A stretch of 64,000 nt of DNA from CAZHRC01 sp964533865 (GCA_964533865.1 CAZHRC010000001.1:124001-188000), one strand, 5' to 3'; counted from the first letter of the stretch, positions 37,078 through 45,928 are shown. A program made the numbers and translations. The notes: generated by a model not told the origin, from the sequence alone.

Positions 37078-37743
37078 ATGATTATTTACGGTTTGTTAAT
37101 AGCTTCAATTCTATTAGCTTTTTATTCACAAATCAAAATCAACAGCACTTACAGTAAATACGAAAAAATTCATGGAAGCCGTGGGTTTACCGGAGCACAA
37201 GTCGCGCGTATTATTTTAGACCGATCAGGACTTAGCGATGTGCCTATTCATCTGGTGGAAGGCAAGCTGACCGATCACTATGACCCCATATCGCGTACAG
37301 TTCGATTGTCCGAAAAAATATATCAAGACAGCAGTATTGCCTCTGTGGCCATCGCAGCCCATGAGGTGGGTCACGCGATTCAGCATCAGGAGCAATTTGG
37401 GTCCTTTCAGCTTCGCTCACTGATCGCGCCAGTTGCGCAAATTAGCTCTCAATTCGTTTGGATCCTCATCATTGCAGGGTTGTTTTTTAGTATGCGGGGA
37501 CTCGTCGATGCGGGAATACTCTTGTTTAGTGTCACCGTTCTGTTTCAAATTATCACCCTGCCAGTAGAGTTCAACGCGAGTAGCCGAGCTCTCGCCAATT
37601 TGGAAAGCGGTAACTTTGTGACTCAGGATGAATTGCCAGGGGCGAGAAAAATGTTAAATGCTGCTGCACTGACTTACGTTGCAGCGACTCTTGTCGCTAT
37701 TTTGCAATTATTGCGATTAGTTGCTATGCGCGGCAGGGATTAA
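37078..37743 (+). CDS. Zinc metallopeptidase, YugP family, membrane-bound
   Basis: This 221-residue membrane protein has the zinc motif HEVGH at 95-99, an N-terminal hydrophobic segment (about 1-20) and hydrophobic segments near 120-165 and 195-215. The block YDPISRTVRLS and the following FNASSRAL are typical of the YugP/DUF zinc peptidases that lie between fmt and rsmB in Clostridia. Substrate unknown. The ATG at 37078 has AAAGGAG five bases upstream and is preferred over the overlapping ATG at 37063. Confidence 0.88.
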   Translation: MIIYGLLIASILLAFYSQIKINSTYSKYEKIHGSRGFTGAQVARIILDRSGLSDVPIHLVEGKLTDHYDPISRTVRLSEKIYQDSSIASVAIAAHEVGHAIQHQEQFGSFQLRSLIAPVAQISSQFVWILIIAGLFFSMRGLVDAGILLFSVTVLFQIITLPVEFNASSRALANLESGNFVTQDELPGARKMLNAAALTYVAATLVAILQLLRLVAMRGRD

Positions 37744-37751
37744 GGAGTGTT

Positions 37752-39062
37752 ATGAACGTTCGAAAATTAGCTCTAGAACTGCTGTTGACCATCAATTACC
37801 GTCAGGGATTTTCAACGGAGTTGATTCGAGAAAATAGTTATAAATTAGATTCATCGCGAGATGAATCTTTTTTGCGTGAGTTGGTCTATGGCGTTATTGA
37901 AAATCAGATTTATCTAGACCACATGATTAAAAAAGCGTCTAAGGTGCCTTTAAAGAAAATACAGCCGGAAATTTTGGAAATTCTCAGGATGGGCGTATTT
38001 CAATTGCTCTTTTTAGGCACCCCAGGTCACGCCGCCATTAACGAATCTGTAAAACTGTCAAAAAAATACGCCTTTCGTGGGATTGATCGGTTTGTCAACG
38101 GAGTATTGCGTGCTGTCGATCGAAATCGCGATGAATTTTCCGTCGTCGAGGAGACGGAACCACTTTTGCGCTTGTCTACTACCTACTCACATCCTCGAGA
38201 ATTGGTCGCATATTTTGTGGATTACTTGGGGATAGAAGGCACCGAAGCGTTGTTGAAAGAAAACAACCGCAAAGCTCCTATGACAGTGCGAGTCAACACA
38301 CTAAAAACCACGAGAGAGAAGCTCATGGCGCGTCTCAAGGATGAAGGATTTGACGTATTGAAAAGCACCATAGCCGTCGATGGCATCATAGTCAATAATC
38401 CTGTCCGCTTAACGGCGTCTGGCGCTTTTATCGATGGAGAGTGTATCATTCAGGATGCGGGTAGTATTTTTGTTGGGGAGATTCTCGATCCTGAGCCAGG
38501 TACGGCGGTACTGGATTTATGTGCTGCCCCTGGAGGCAAAACCACCCATTTAGCTCAGCTTATGGAGGATTGCGGATCTCTTGTCGCCAACGATGTTATA
38601 GCAGGAAAACTTCGATTGATCGAAGAAAACTGTGCGCGTCTAGGTATCACTTCAGTGACAACCCATCAAGGGGACGGTCTCATCCTTCAAAATGAATGGG
38701 TGGGCGCATTTGACTGCGTACTACTCGATGCGCCGTGTACAGGATTGGGATTGATTCGCCGTAAACCAGAAATCCGCTATCGGATTGACCGTGAAGGCAT
38801 TGAGGCACAAGCCAAAAAGCAAAAGCAGCTTTTGGAAATCGCCCTGTCTTATGTCAAACCTGGAGGATACTTGGTTTATAGCACCTGTTCCATAGGACCG
38901 GTGGAAAATAAGATGGTACGTGAATGGTTTTTAGATCATCATGACAACGTGGCGCCTGTGATGATTCAAGGGAAACCTTTCATTGAGCTTTTTCCACATG
39001 TGGATGGAACGGATGGTTTTTTCATGTGCAAGTTTTCTGTATCGGGTTCGGAGAAATCGTGA
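37752..39062 (+). CDS. rsmB: 16S rRNA (cytosine-967-C5) methyltransferase RsmB
   Basis: RsmB (Sun/Fmu) methylates C967 of 16S rRNA. The 436 residues have an N-terminal NusB-like RNA-binding domain (about 1-130) and a SAM domain with LDLCAAPGGKTTHLA near 250. The two catalytic cysteines are in DAPCTGLGL near 326 and YSTCS near 376. RBS AAGGAG is at the end of the previous gene. It is followed by a promoter for rlmN. Confidence 0.95.
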   Translation: MNVRKLALELLLTINYRQGFSTELIRENSYKLDSSRDESFLRELVYGVIENQIYLDHMIKKASKVPLKKIQPEILEILRMGVFQLLFLGTPGHAAINESVKLSKKYAFRGIDRFVNGVLRAVDRNRDEFSVVEETEPLLRLSTTYSHPRELVAYFVDYLGIEGTEALLKENNRKAPMTVRVNTLKTTREKLMARLKDEGFDVLKSTIAVDGIIVNNPVRLTASGAFIDGECIIQDAGSIFVGEILDPEPGTAVLDLCAAPGGKTTHLAQLMEDCGSLVANDVIAGKLRLIEENCARLGITSVTTHQGDGLILQNEWVGAFDCVLLDAPCTGLGLIRRKPEIRYRIDREGIEAQAKKQKQLLEIALSYVKPGGYLVYSTCSIGPVENKMVREWFLDHHDNVAPVMIQGKPFIELFPHVDGTDGFFMCKFSVSGSEKS

Positions 39063-39083
39063 CTCGATTAATACAAGGGGTTG

Positions 39084-39092
39084 TGCTATAAT
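39084..39092 (+). promoter_or_regulatory. Extended -10 promoter of rlmN
   Basis: TGCTATAAT (39084-39092) is a perfect extended -10 in the 52-base rsmB-rlmN gap; the -35 is weak. It could start an rlmN-prpC-prkC-rsgA-rpe-thiN transcript. Confidence 0.6.
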
Positions 39093-39114
39093 TAATGAAT
39101 AATAGGTGGTTAAG

Positions 39115-40161
39115 ATGAATAATTATATTTATGATGAATTGTCCCTCGCCGAGCTTGAAGCCTTCTTTAGCTCGATCGGCGAAAAGCCTTATCGGGCGAA
39201 ACAATTGTTTCAGTATCTGCAGAAAGAAAAAGGGAGAGATCTTCAATATTTAACCACTTTTTCGAAGACGTTGAGGGAAACGCTTCTGTCGTTAGGGTCG
39301 TTGACGCCAATGGACATCAAAGCTCAGATGGTCTCAAAAGTAGATGGCACAGTGAAATACGTTTTGAAACTTAGCGATGGCGCCTTTATTGAAGCGGTGT
39401 ACATGCCACATTCAGAGCGTCATACCATTTGCATTTCCTCTCAAGTAGGATGTCGGATGGGTTGTTCGTTTTGCGCATCGACAAAGGAAGCCTTTGGTCG
39501 AAATCTGACCGTGGGCGAGTTAGTGCGTCAAATTACCATTGTTGAAGAAGTTCAAGGTATCCACATCGATAACATTGTCATAATGGGCATCGGTGAACCT
39601 TTGGATAATTACGAGAACATCGTCAAGTTTATTCGATTGATTACCGACGAGAAGGGAGCAAATCGTTCTCAGAGAAGCATTACACTATCCACATGTGGAT
39701 TGGTGGAGAAAATTTACGACTTGTCACGAGAACACCTGAAAATCAATCTTGCCATATCATTACACTACGCTTTTGATGGGCTTAGGAGTCAGTATATGCC
39801 CATTGGAAAACGCCATTCAATCGATGAATTGCTTGGGGCCTGTCATCACTATTTCGATACGACAGGGCGCAGAGTTAGCTTTGAATACGTCCTCATTGAG
39901 GGCGTAAACGATAGAGATGCTGATCTTCAGGAATTAATTCGTCTTTTTAAAGGCAAGAACATGCATATCAACTTAATCCCACTTAACAGCATTCGCGAAT
40001 TTGACCACAAACCGACGAACCACAAGCGAATGATGGCATTTAAAGAGGGATTGAACCAGCGTGGCATAGTGACAACGGTACGACAGAAGAAAGGTAGCGA
40101 TATTGACGGAGCGTGTGGTCAGCTCAGAAATTACTTTACCATAGAAACAAAGGAAGGGTGA
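39115..40161 (+). CDS. rlmN: Dual-specificity 23S rRNA/tRNA adenine C2 methyltransferase RlmN
   Basis: RlmN is a radical SAM enzyme that makes m2A2503 in 23S rRNA and m2A37 in some tRNAs. The cluster cysteines are C113, C117 and C120 (CRMGCSFC), and the mechanistic C334 is in DIDGACGQL. The 348 residues match the family. I start at 39115 with AGGTGG upstream; an in-frame GTG at 39106 is less likely. prpC follows after 4 bases. Confidence 0.96.
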   Translation: MNNYIYDELSLAELEAFFSSIGEKPYRAKQLFQYLQKEKGRDLQYLTTFSKTLRETLLSLGSLTPMDIKAQMVSKVDGTVKYVLKLSDGAFIEAVYMPHSERHTICISSQVGCRMGCSFCASTKEAFGRNLTVGELVRQITIVEEVQGIHIDNIVIMGIGEPLDNYENIVKFIRLITDEKGANRSQRSITLSTCGLVEKIYDLSREHLKINLAISLHYAFDGLRSQYMPIGKRHSIDELLGACHHYFDTTGRRVSFEYVLIEGVNDRDADLQELIRLFKGKNMHINLIPLNSIREFDHKPTNHKRMMAFKEGLNQRGIVTTVRQKKGSDIDGACGQLRNYFTIETKEG

Positions 40162-40165
40162 ATCA

Positions 40166-40900
40166 ATGAACGTAGATTCGAAATCCGATGTAGGAAAGCT
40201 TAGACAATCTAACCAAGACGCTTATTTAAACCGTATTTACGAGGATATGGTTTTGATGGTAGTCGCCGATGGATTAGGTGGCCACAAAGGGGGAGAAGTA
40301 GCATCCCAAATGGCCGTATCAACGATTGCCGAATACATAGGTCAACATAAAACCCATCAATCATGTCATCCCGATTTGCTCGCTGATGCCATTCGCTTTG
40401 CTAATCGCGAGGTATATGATCGTTCAAATACCTCTGATGAATTGGATAACATGGGCACGACGATTGTTGCGGCTCTTGTCGTCGACAATAATTGCCACGT
40501 TGCCCACGTTGGTGACAGCAGAGTGTATCTACAATCGGAAAGTGGTTTTAGACAATTAACCGTTGACCATTCATTGGTCAACGATCTGTTGAGCCATGGT
40601 TCAATAACTGAAGAGGAAGCGCGCAATTTCAGTCAGAAAAACTCGATCACTCGCGCCGTTGGCATCGAGGACAATGTAAAAGTTGATTTGATCTCCTTTG
40701 AATTGGAATATGGCAATAAACTTCTTTTATGCACCGATGGACTCACCTCTAGAGTTGAGGATGAGGTTATAGAAGACGTTTTACAAATGGCTATCTCATT
40801 GGAGGAAATGACTGATATGCTCATCTATTTGAGCAACGCTTCCGGTGGATACGACAACATTACGGTTACGATCGGGGAATATACCGGAGGACACCAATGA
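40166..40900 (+). CDS. prpC: PP2C-type Ser/Thr protein phosphatase
   Basis: PrpC reverses phosphorylation by the PASTA kinase encoded next to it. The 244 residues show PP2C metal-binding aspartates in SDVGKLRQSNQDAY near residue 7, ADGLGGHKGG near 33, HVGDSRVYL near 113 and YDNITVTI near 230. RBS AGGGTGA precedes the ATG. It overlaps prkC by four bases, so kinase and phosphatase are produced together. Confidence 0.96.
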   Translation: MNVDSKSDVGKLRQSNQDAYLNRIYEDMVLMVVADGLGGHKGGEVASQMAVSTIAEYIGQHKTHQSCHPDLLADAIRFANREVYDRSNTSDELDNMGTTIVAALVVDNNCHVAHVGDSRVYLQSESGFRQLTVDHSLVNDLLSHGSITEEEARNFSQKNSITRAVGIEDNVKVDLISFELEYGNKLLLCTDGLTSRVEDEVIEDVLQMAISLEEMTDMLIYLSNASGGYDNITVTIGEYTGGHQ

Positions 40901-42885
40901 TAGGACAATTACTCGGAAATAGATATCAAGTCATCAGTCAGGTGGGCCTGGGAGGGATGGCGACGGTATACAAAGCTGAAGATATCTTACTTAAGCGGAG
41001 CGTCGCCGTTAAAATACTTAAACAACAATTTGTCGAAGATGATGAATTTCTTCGCAAATTTGAGATGGAAGCCCAATCGGCTGCAAGCTTATCTCATCCC
41101 AATATCGTCAATGTCTACGACGTTGGGACTGATGAGATTGATGGCAAAAAAGTCCATTACATTATTATGGAATTAATGGAAGGGGTAACCCTAAAAGATT
41201 TTATTGAAAATAATGGCCCTCTTACAGTGAATCAAGTGGTGGACTACAGCTATCAAATCGCTGAAGCCTTGGATTGCGCCCATAAAAAAGGGATCATTCA
41301 CAGAGATATCAAGCCACAAAACATATTGATGAATCACAACGGCGTACTAAAAGTGACAGACTTTGGGATAGCCAGAATTTCGTCGTCAGCGACATTGACC
41401 TACACTTCGACGATACTTGGAACGGTCCATTACATTTCCCCAGAACAAGCTAAGGGGAAATTTATCGATGAAAAGTCGGACATCTATTCTTTGGGTGTGG
41501 TTATGTACGAGATGTGTACAGGCCGAGTGCCTTTTGACGCTGAGAACGCAGTAGGCATCGCAATTAAACACATTCAAGAAGAGGTTGTGCCACCAAAAGA
41601 GATCAATCCAGAAATTTCTGAAGGGTTAAATGCCATCGTTTTGCGCTGTCTTCAAAAAGAACCTATCGATCGATTCCAAAACGCCGCGAGTTTAGCGATG
41701 ACGTTAAGAGACTATGAATCCTTGGATCAAACTGTGCTGATGAAAGCGGTGGTCCCCGATCAAATGACGAAAACGTCAAAAATAGAGGCCATCCCTAAAG
41801 AACCTGTTGAACACAAAGTAGAAATCGACAATACGAAAGCCGTTTATCGAACGCCTGATCCAGTCGTCGAGGAGCCAGAGAAGAAGAAAAAGAAAGGCTC
41901 ATCCATCGTTTTACCCGTTTTATTGGGGTTGCTCTTAGCGATTGGTTTATTTTGGGGATATCGCACCTTTTTTGCAAAAAAACAAGTCGTCCTCATACCG
42001 GTACCAGACGTAAGAGGCCAATCGGAATCGGTTGCGATCAATACGCTACGAGATGCAGAGTTAAAATTCGAAGCGAAAGAACGGCAACCGAGCTCAGAGG
42101 TACCAGCGGGATTTGTCATATCCCAAACACCCGAACCTCCAGAACAAGTGGCAAAAGGGACAGTCGTCAAATTAGTGATCAGCAGTGGGGACGAAATGGT
42201 AGTCGTACCGAATTTCTCAGATAAAACCGCTAGCGAAATCGAATTAGAACTTCATAACCTTGGTTTAAAAGGGACAGTGACCTATGATCATAGCTCAACC
42301 GTCGAAAAAGATAAAATGATCAGCCAGTCTTTGGCTGCCGGTGTATCTGTGACAAAAGGTAGTGAGATCACCATAAAGATCAGTCGCGGTAAAGAAGTAA
42401 AAACCGTTGAGGTCCCGGACCTTGTAGGTAAACCCCAAGTCGACGCGCTCAGAGAATTGACGAATGCGGGATTGGCGATAGGTAAAAGCACCACGGAATT
42501 CAGCGACACCTATGCGTCGGATCAAGTCAGTTGGCAGTCTTACAAGGCAGGAGTGAGCGTTGAAGAAGGAACGGTTGTAGACATTATCGTCAGCAAAGGC
42601 GCAGAACCTCCAGAAGTTGCGACGCCGACGGAACCCGTGACGCCTAGTAACCCGACCCATGGGGCGAATAAAAAATATCAATTTACACTAAATCCACCGA
42701 CGGACCGAGAGAGTTTTCACGTTACAATCATGAAAACCGATGGCAATCGCGTGGTGTCGGAAGCGTACAACAAGGTACATCAGACCAGCGAAGGTGTGGT
42801 GACAGTGGATCTTGTCGAACCTTCGGATTCAAAATTCCAAATCTTTTATGATGGTACATTGGTGGAATCTGTGCCACAAGAATAG
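40897..42885 (+). CDS. prkC: PASTA-domain Ser/Thr protein kinase (PrkC/IreK type)
   Basis: This receptor kinase senses peptidoglycan fragments and controls growth, wall stress and spore germination. The 662 residues have an N-terminal kinase domain with VAVK (K39), HRDIKPQN (catalytic D137), DFGIAR and GTVHYISPEQA. One membrane segment lies at about 334-356, followed by three PASTA repeats (about 368-432, 433-500 and 507-570), a proline/threonine linker and a C-terminal beta-rich domain of about 70 residues. Likely partners in the window are prpC, ireB and the PASTA-PBP. Its TAG stop is in the same frame as the following rsgA. Confidence 0.97.
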   Translation: MIGQLLGNRYQVISQVGLGGMATVYKAEDILLKRSVAVKILKQQFVEDDEFLRKFEMEAQSAASLSHPNIVNVYDVGTDEIDGKKVHYIIMELMEGVTLKDFIENNGPLTVNQVVDYSYQIAEALDCAHKKGIIHRDIKPQNILMNHNGVLKVTDFGIARISSSATLTYTSTILGTVHYISPEQAKGKFIDEKSDIYSLGVVMYEMCTGRVPFDAENAVGIAIKHIQEEVVPPKEINPEISEGLNAIVLRCLQKEPIDRFQNAASLAMTLRDYESLDQTVLMKAVVPDQMTKTSKIEAIPKEPVEHKVEIDNTKAVYRTPDPVVEEPEKKKKKGSSIVLPVLLGLLLAIGLFWGYRTFFAKKQVVLIPVPDVRGQSESVAINTLRDAELKFEAKERQPSSEVPAGFVISQTPEPPEQVAKGTVVKLVISSGDEMVVVPNFSDKTASEIELELHNLGLKGTVTYDHSSTVEKDKMISQSLAAGVSVTKGSEITIKISRGKEVKTVEVPDLVGKPQVDALRELTNAGLAIGKSTTEFSDTYASDQVSWQSYKAGVSVEEGTVVDIIVSKGAEPPEVATPTEPVTPSNPTHGANKKYQFTLNPPTDRESFHVTIMKTDGNRVVSEAYNKVHQTSEGVVTVDLVEPSDSKFQIFYDGTLVESVPQE

Positions 42886-42897
42886 GAGGGGCGTATT
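42884..42897 (+). promoter_or_regulatory. Shine-Dalgarno and apparent ATT start codon of rsgA
   Basis: AGGAGG (42884-42889) overlaps the prkC stop and lies five bases before ATT at 42895. No ATG, GTG or TTG exists in this frame between the prkC stop (42883-42885) and the ATG at 42955. The position and the N-terminal homology make AUU the likely initiator. Confidence 0.7.
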
Positions 42898-43770
42898 AAA
42901 GGAGTCATTGTAAAAGCAGCGCGCGGGATTTACTATGTCAACACGGAAGCAGGGATGATTCCTTGTAAAGCGAGGGGCCTATTCAGAGAGATGAAAGTCG
43001 TTCCCATCGTTGGTGACCACGTGGAAATTCGTCGATCGGCAGAGGATGGATCGGGGTATATCGAAGACGTATTGCCACGATCTTCCCAGCTGCATCGCCC
43101 CCCAGTGGCCAATGTTGATCAAGCTCTGGTGGTGGTGACGTTGAAAGAACCAAATATCAACTTAAATTTACTCGATCGTTACTTGGTCATGACAGAAGAG
43201 CAGGCATTGCCCACCGTGATTTGTTTTAATAAATCCGATATTCAAAACGAGGAAAAAGTCAGAAGTTTGGAAACGATCTATAAATCCATTGGCTATGAAG
43301 TCGTCGTTTCGAGCAGTGTGACGAGTGAGGGGATTTCGCGTCTGCTTGAGATTTTAGAATCGAAAATATCGGTTATCGTCGGCCCTTCTGGAGTTGGCAA
43401 ATCGACGATGTTGAACGCGATGAATCCAAGCTTTTCCATCGATACAGGAACAGTGAGTGCAAAAACGAAGCGAGGGAGGCATACGACTCGTCATATTGAA
43501 TTGTTTGAAGTGGTTAAAGATTCTTATGTTTTCGACACGCCAGGGTTTAGTTCCCTTGATTTGGACTTCATTGAAAATCCAGAGGATCTGCGCCGTTACT
43601 TTATCGAATTTAAAGCAGTACAGAATAAGTGCCGCTTTCCAGATTGCCAACATCTCAATGAACCGGAGTGTGCGGTGAAAGACTTCGTGCAATCCGGTGG
43701 CATTGCCACGTCGAGATATGATAATTACCGCCTCATCCGCCAAGAGTTGGAAAAGAATAGGAGGTACTGA
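42895..43770 (+). CDS. rsgA: Ribosome small-subunit biogenesis GTPase RsgA
   Basis: RsgA is a circularly permuted GTPase that checks late 30S assembly. From the apparent ATT start the protein has 291 residues: an OB-fold N-terminus (about 1-70, KGVIVKAARGIYYV), G4 NKSD, G1 GPSGVGKS at 163-170, G3 DTPGF and a zinc site C246, C251, H253, C259. The first ordinary start, ATG at 42955, would delete the first OB strands (20 residues) and has no RBS. The stop overlaps the rpe start. In other Firmicutes it also follows prkC. Confidence 0.93.
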   Translation: MKGVIVKAARGIYYVNTEAGMIPCKARGLFREMKVVPIVGDHVEIRRSAEDGSGYIEDVLPRSSQLHRPPVANVDQALVVVTLKEPNINLNLLDRYLVMTEEQALPTVICFNKSDIQNEEKVRSLETIYKSIGYEVVVSSSVTSEGISRLLEILESKISVIVGPSGVGKSTMLNAMNPSFSIDTGTVSAKTKRGRHTTRHIELFEVVKDSYVFDTPGFSSLDLDFIENPEDLRRYFIEFKAVQNKCRFPDCQHLNEPECAVKDFVQSGGIATSRYDNYRLIRQELEKNRRY

Positions 43771-44444
43771 TGAAAAAAATATTAGCGCCGTCAATTTTGG
43801 CGGCGAATTTTGCAAATTTAGAAAAAGATATTGCTGCTTGCGAGAAGGGTGGAGTGTCGATGCTCCATCTTGATGTCATGGACGGCTCGTATGTGCCAAA
43901 TATTTCTTTTGGGGCAGGGTTAATCCAATCGATACGTAAAGTGAGTCATTCGTTCTTTGATGCTCACCTCATGGTGAAAAATCCAGAGCGTCATATCGAA
44001 GACTTTGCAAAAGCTGGGGTGGATTCATTGACCATTCACGTGGAAGCTACGGCTCATCCCCATAGGGCAATCCAGATGATCAAAGAATTTGGATTAAAAG
44101 CAGCAATCTCCCTGAATCCCTCAACGTCTCTATCGACATTGGATTATTTGTTGGAAGAAGTGGATATGGTATTGGTTATGTCAGTCAATCCCGGCTTTGG
44201 AGGCCAGGCGTTTATTCCCTCAGCTTTGCGCAAAATTGCCGAGTTGAGGCAAGTCATTGACGAAGCGAAGCTTTCGGTATCGATTCAAGTTGACGGTGGG
44301 GTCAAGCGTGATAACGCTCGTGAATTACTCGAAGCGGGAAGCGATATTCTCGTCGTTGGGTCGGATGTATTTGGTGTAGAAGATATCACCAGTCGAGTGG
44401 AAATCTACCAAAATCTCCTCTCAACCTTCGAGGCAATGCGATGA
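43770..44444 (+). CDS. rpe: Ribulose-phosphate 3-epimerase
   Basis: Rpe interconverts ribulose-5-phosphate and xylulose-5-phosphate in the pentose phosphate pathway. The 224-residue TIM barrel shows ILAPSILAANFANL at the start, HLDVMDGSYVPNISFG near 31, VMSVNPGFGGQ near 138 and VDGGV near 172, including the metal-binding His and Asp. RBS AGGAGG is in the end of rsgA. The gene is one base into the rsgA stop and overlaps thiN by four bases. Confidence 0.97.
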   Translation: MKKILAPSILAANFANLEKDIAACEKGGVSMLHLDVMDGSYVPNISFGAGLIQSIRKVSHSFFDAHLMVKNPERHIEDFAKAGVDSLTIHVEATAHPHRAIQMIKEFGLKAAISLNPSTSLSTLDYLLEEVDMVLVMSVNPGFGGQAFIPSALRKIAELRQVIDEAKLSVSIQVDGGVKRDNARELLEAGSDILVVGSDVFGVEDITSRVEIYQNLLSTFEAMR

Positions 44445-45079
44445 CCTATGGTCTCATCGTCGGCGGAGGTAGAAAACCCGATATCAAATGGCTTAGGGAC
44501 GCTTTTAATCAAGCGTCCTATGTCATCGCTGCAGATCGGGGTTACGACCATTTTGCCTCAGCGGGTTTGGAACCCGATGAAATCGTCGGCGATCTCGATA
44601 GCGTTTCACAAGAAAGCCTTGTAAAAATTCATGACTCAGGAATCCCCGTTTTTCGCTATCCTCCAGAAAAGGATGTCACAGATTTAACCATCGCTATCGA
44701 ACGCATGGTTGAAAAGGGTGTTGATACCCTCTGGATCGCTGGCAGCACAGGTAGTCGAGTGGATCATTCCTTGAGTGCGATTTTAGCGTTACATGGCTAT
44801 CTTTCCAAAGGGCTTCAGGTAAAGTTAATCGATGATAAAAACGCTCTGGCATTAGTCAGCGGGACTATCAACATTGAAAAAGGGCTTTACACTTATCTCT
44901 CGGTGTTGCCAGCTGATGTCAGCGGAGCCACAGTATCCCTTGTCGGTTGCAAGTATCCTTTATCCCATAAAAAAATCGCCTTTGGATCGTCCTTGGGCGT
45001 TAGCAATGAGATTGTCGATGACCGCGCTCATGTCACTGTCCATGAAGGGCTAGTGTACTTGATCCAAAGCACGGATTGA
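44441..45079 (+). CDS. thiN: Thiamine pyrophosphokinase
   Basis: ThiN converts thiamine to thiamine diphosphate with ATP. The 212 residues have AADRGYDHF near 30 and VGDLDSVS (D51, D53) for metal-ATP binding, then PPEKDVTDLTIAI near 68 and GSTGSRVDHSL near 103. It follows rpe with an ATGA overlap, the usual rsgA-rpe-thiN order. It is the last gene of this operon; the rpmB gene converges on it. Confidence 0.95.
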   Translation: MTYGLIVGGGRKPDIKWLRDAFNQASYVIAADRGYDHFASAGLEPDEIVGDLDSVSQESLVKIHDSGIPVFRYPPEKDVTDLTIAIERMVEKGVDTLWIAGSTGSRVDHSLSAILALHGYLSKGLQVKLIDDKNALALVSGTINIEKGLYTYLSVLPADVSGATVSLVGCKYPLSHKKIAFGSSLGVSNEIVDDRAHVTVHEGLVYLIQSTD

Positions 45080-45085
45080 GCAAAT

Positions 45086-45108
45086 AAAAAAGACTCCCTA
45101 AGGAGTCT
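45086..45108 (-). terminator. Terminator of rpmB
   Basis: A 7-bp perfect stem AGACTCC/GGAGTCT with a 4-base loop is followed on the minus strand by six T and TATTTG. On the + strand no T run follows, so it serves mainly rpmB. Confidence 0.8.
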
Positions 45109-45111
45109 CCA

Positions 45112-45303
45112 CTACATTGGGCGTTCTACTTTGCCAGAGCGTAAGCATCTGGTGCAAACATTAATCCTCTTAGTCGTTCCGTCAACGACGGCGCGAACCT
45201 TGCGTATATTAGGAGCCCAGCTTCGGTTCAATCTCTTATGGGAGAATGTAACCGTATTGCCGAAGGACTTTGTTTTTCCGCAGACTTCACACGTTTTTGC
45301 CAT
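45112..45303 (-). CDS. rpmB: 50S ribosomal protein L28
   Basis: The 63-residue L28 starts MAKTCEVCGK and includes SHKRLNRSWAPNIRKVR. It is the zinc (C+) type, with CEVC near residue 5 and CTRC near 51. RBS GAGGAGG is upstream on the minus strand. It is transcribed against its neighbours from its own promoter, the same inverted arrangement as in Bacillus between thiN and yloU. Confidence 0.97.
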   Translation of the reverse strand: MAKTCEVCGKTKSFGNTVTFSHKRLNRSWAPNIRKVRAVVDGTTKRINVCTRCLRSGKVERPM

Positions 45304-45367
45304 TTTGCCACCTCCTCATACAATAAAATCGTATGGTTAATTCGAACTAGAAAATCATAACATGAAT

Positions 45368-45397
45368 ATTATAGCACAGACTTTGCTTTTCTGGCAA
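45368..45397 (-). promoter_or_regulatory. Promoter of rpmB
   Basis: On the minus strand TTGCCA (45392-45397) is 18 bases from TATAAT (45368-45373), which has an extended TGC in front. The leader of about 60 bases contains a small CATAC/GTATG stem. Confidence 0.75.
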
Positions 45398-45500
45398 GAA
45401 AATTTGTCGGTGAGAGATTGGGGTGTGATTTTAGCAAGTGAATAGAGAGGGGTCGCAGAGGCGATGAGATTTGAATTCTTTAAATGTGAATGGGTTTATC

Positions 45501-45529
45501 TGGCATAATCTGGCCAAATTAGATATAAT
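45501..45529 (+). promoter_or_regulatory. Possible promoter of the Asp23/yloU operon
   Basis: TATAAT (45524-45529) is consensus; the -35 at 17 bases would be TGGCAT (45501-45506), which is poor. TCTGGC occurs twice here (45499-45504 and 45509-45514). I see nothing else in 45400-45500. Confidence 0.5.
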
Positions 45530-45567
45530 AAATTCATTAATTACAACAATGCATAGGAGGCTTATAG

Positions 45568-45918
45568 ATGTCAGCAACTAAGATAAATGAATGGGGTTCG
45601 ATTACGATTAATGACCAAGTCCTCGCGACGATTGCCAGCAACGCAGCGATGGAATCTTACGGGATCGTAGGATTTGCCTTCAAAAACGCGACGGATGGTT
45701 TTTTTGAACTGTTAAAGCGAGAAAACATGGCAAAAGGCGTGCGCATCACGTCAAAAAGTGATGGATTAGTCATCGATTTGACGGTAGTCTTGGAATACGG
45801 CGTTCGTATTGCCGTGGTCTGTGAAAACATCATCGACACCGTTAAATTCACAGTAGAAAAGCAAACTGGATTGAACGTAGAAAGAATTAATGTGAACGTT
45901 CAAGGCGTACGCGTTTAG
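45568..45918 (+). CDS. Asp23/Gls24-family protein (YloU-like)
   Basis: This 116-residue protein of the DUF322/Asp23 family has the pattern GSITINDQVLATIASNAAMESYGIVG and the repeated valine-rich strands near the C-terminus. Members are envelope-associated or alkaline-shock proteins; the precise job of YloU is unknown. RBS AGGAGG precedes the ATG. It is followed by fakA after 10 bases, as yloU-yloV in Bacillus. Confidence 0.92.
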   Translation: MSATKINEWGSITINDQVLATIASNAAMESYGIVGFAFKNATDGFFELLKRENMAKGVRITSKSDGLVIDLTVVLEYGVRIAVVCENIIDTVKFTVEKQTGLNVERINVNVQGVRV

Positions 45919-45928
45919 GAGGGTGCCA

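Noticed and set aside
42886..42955. Frameshift or prkC-rsgA fusion instead of an AUU start
   Set aside because: prkC ends with a normal TAG in the same frame and rsgA is intact after it; a read-through fusion would give an unlikely 950-residue protein.
45131..45340. 69-codon plus-strand frame over rpmB
   Set aside because: It is the complement of the L28 gene, which is certain.
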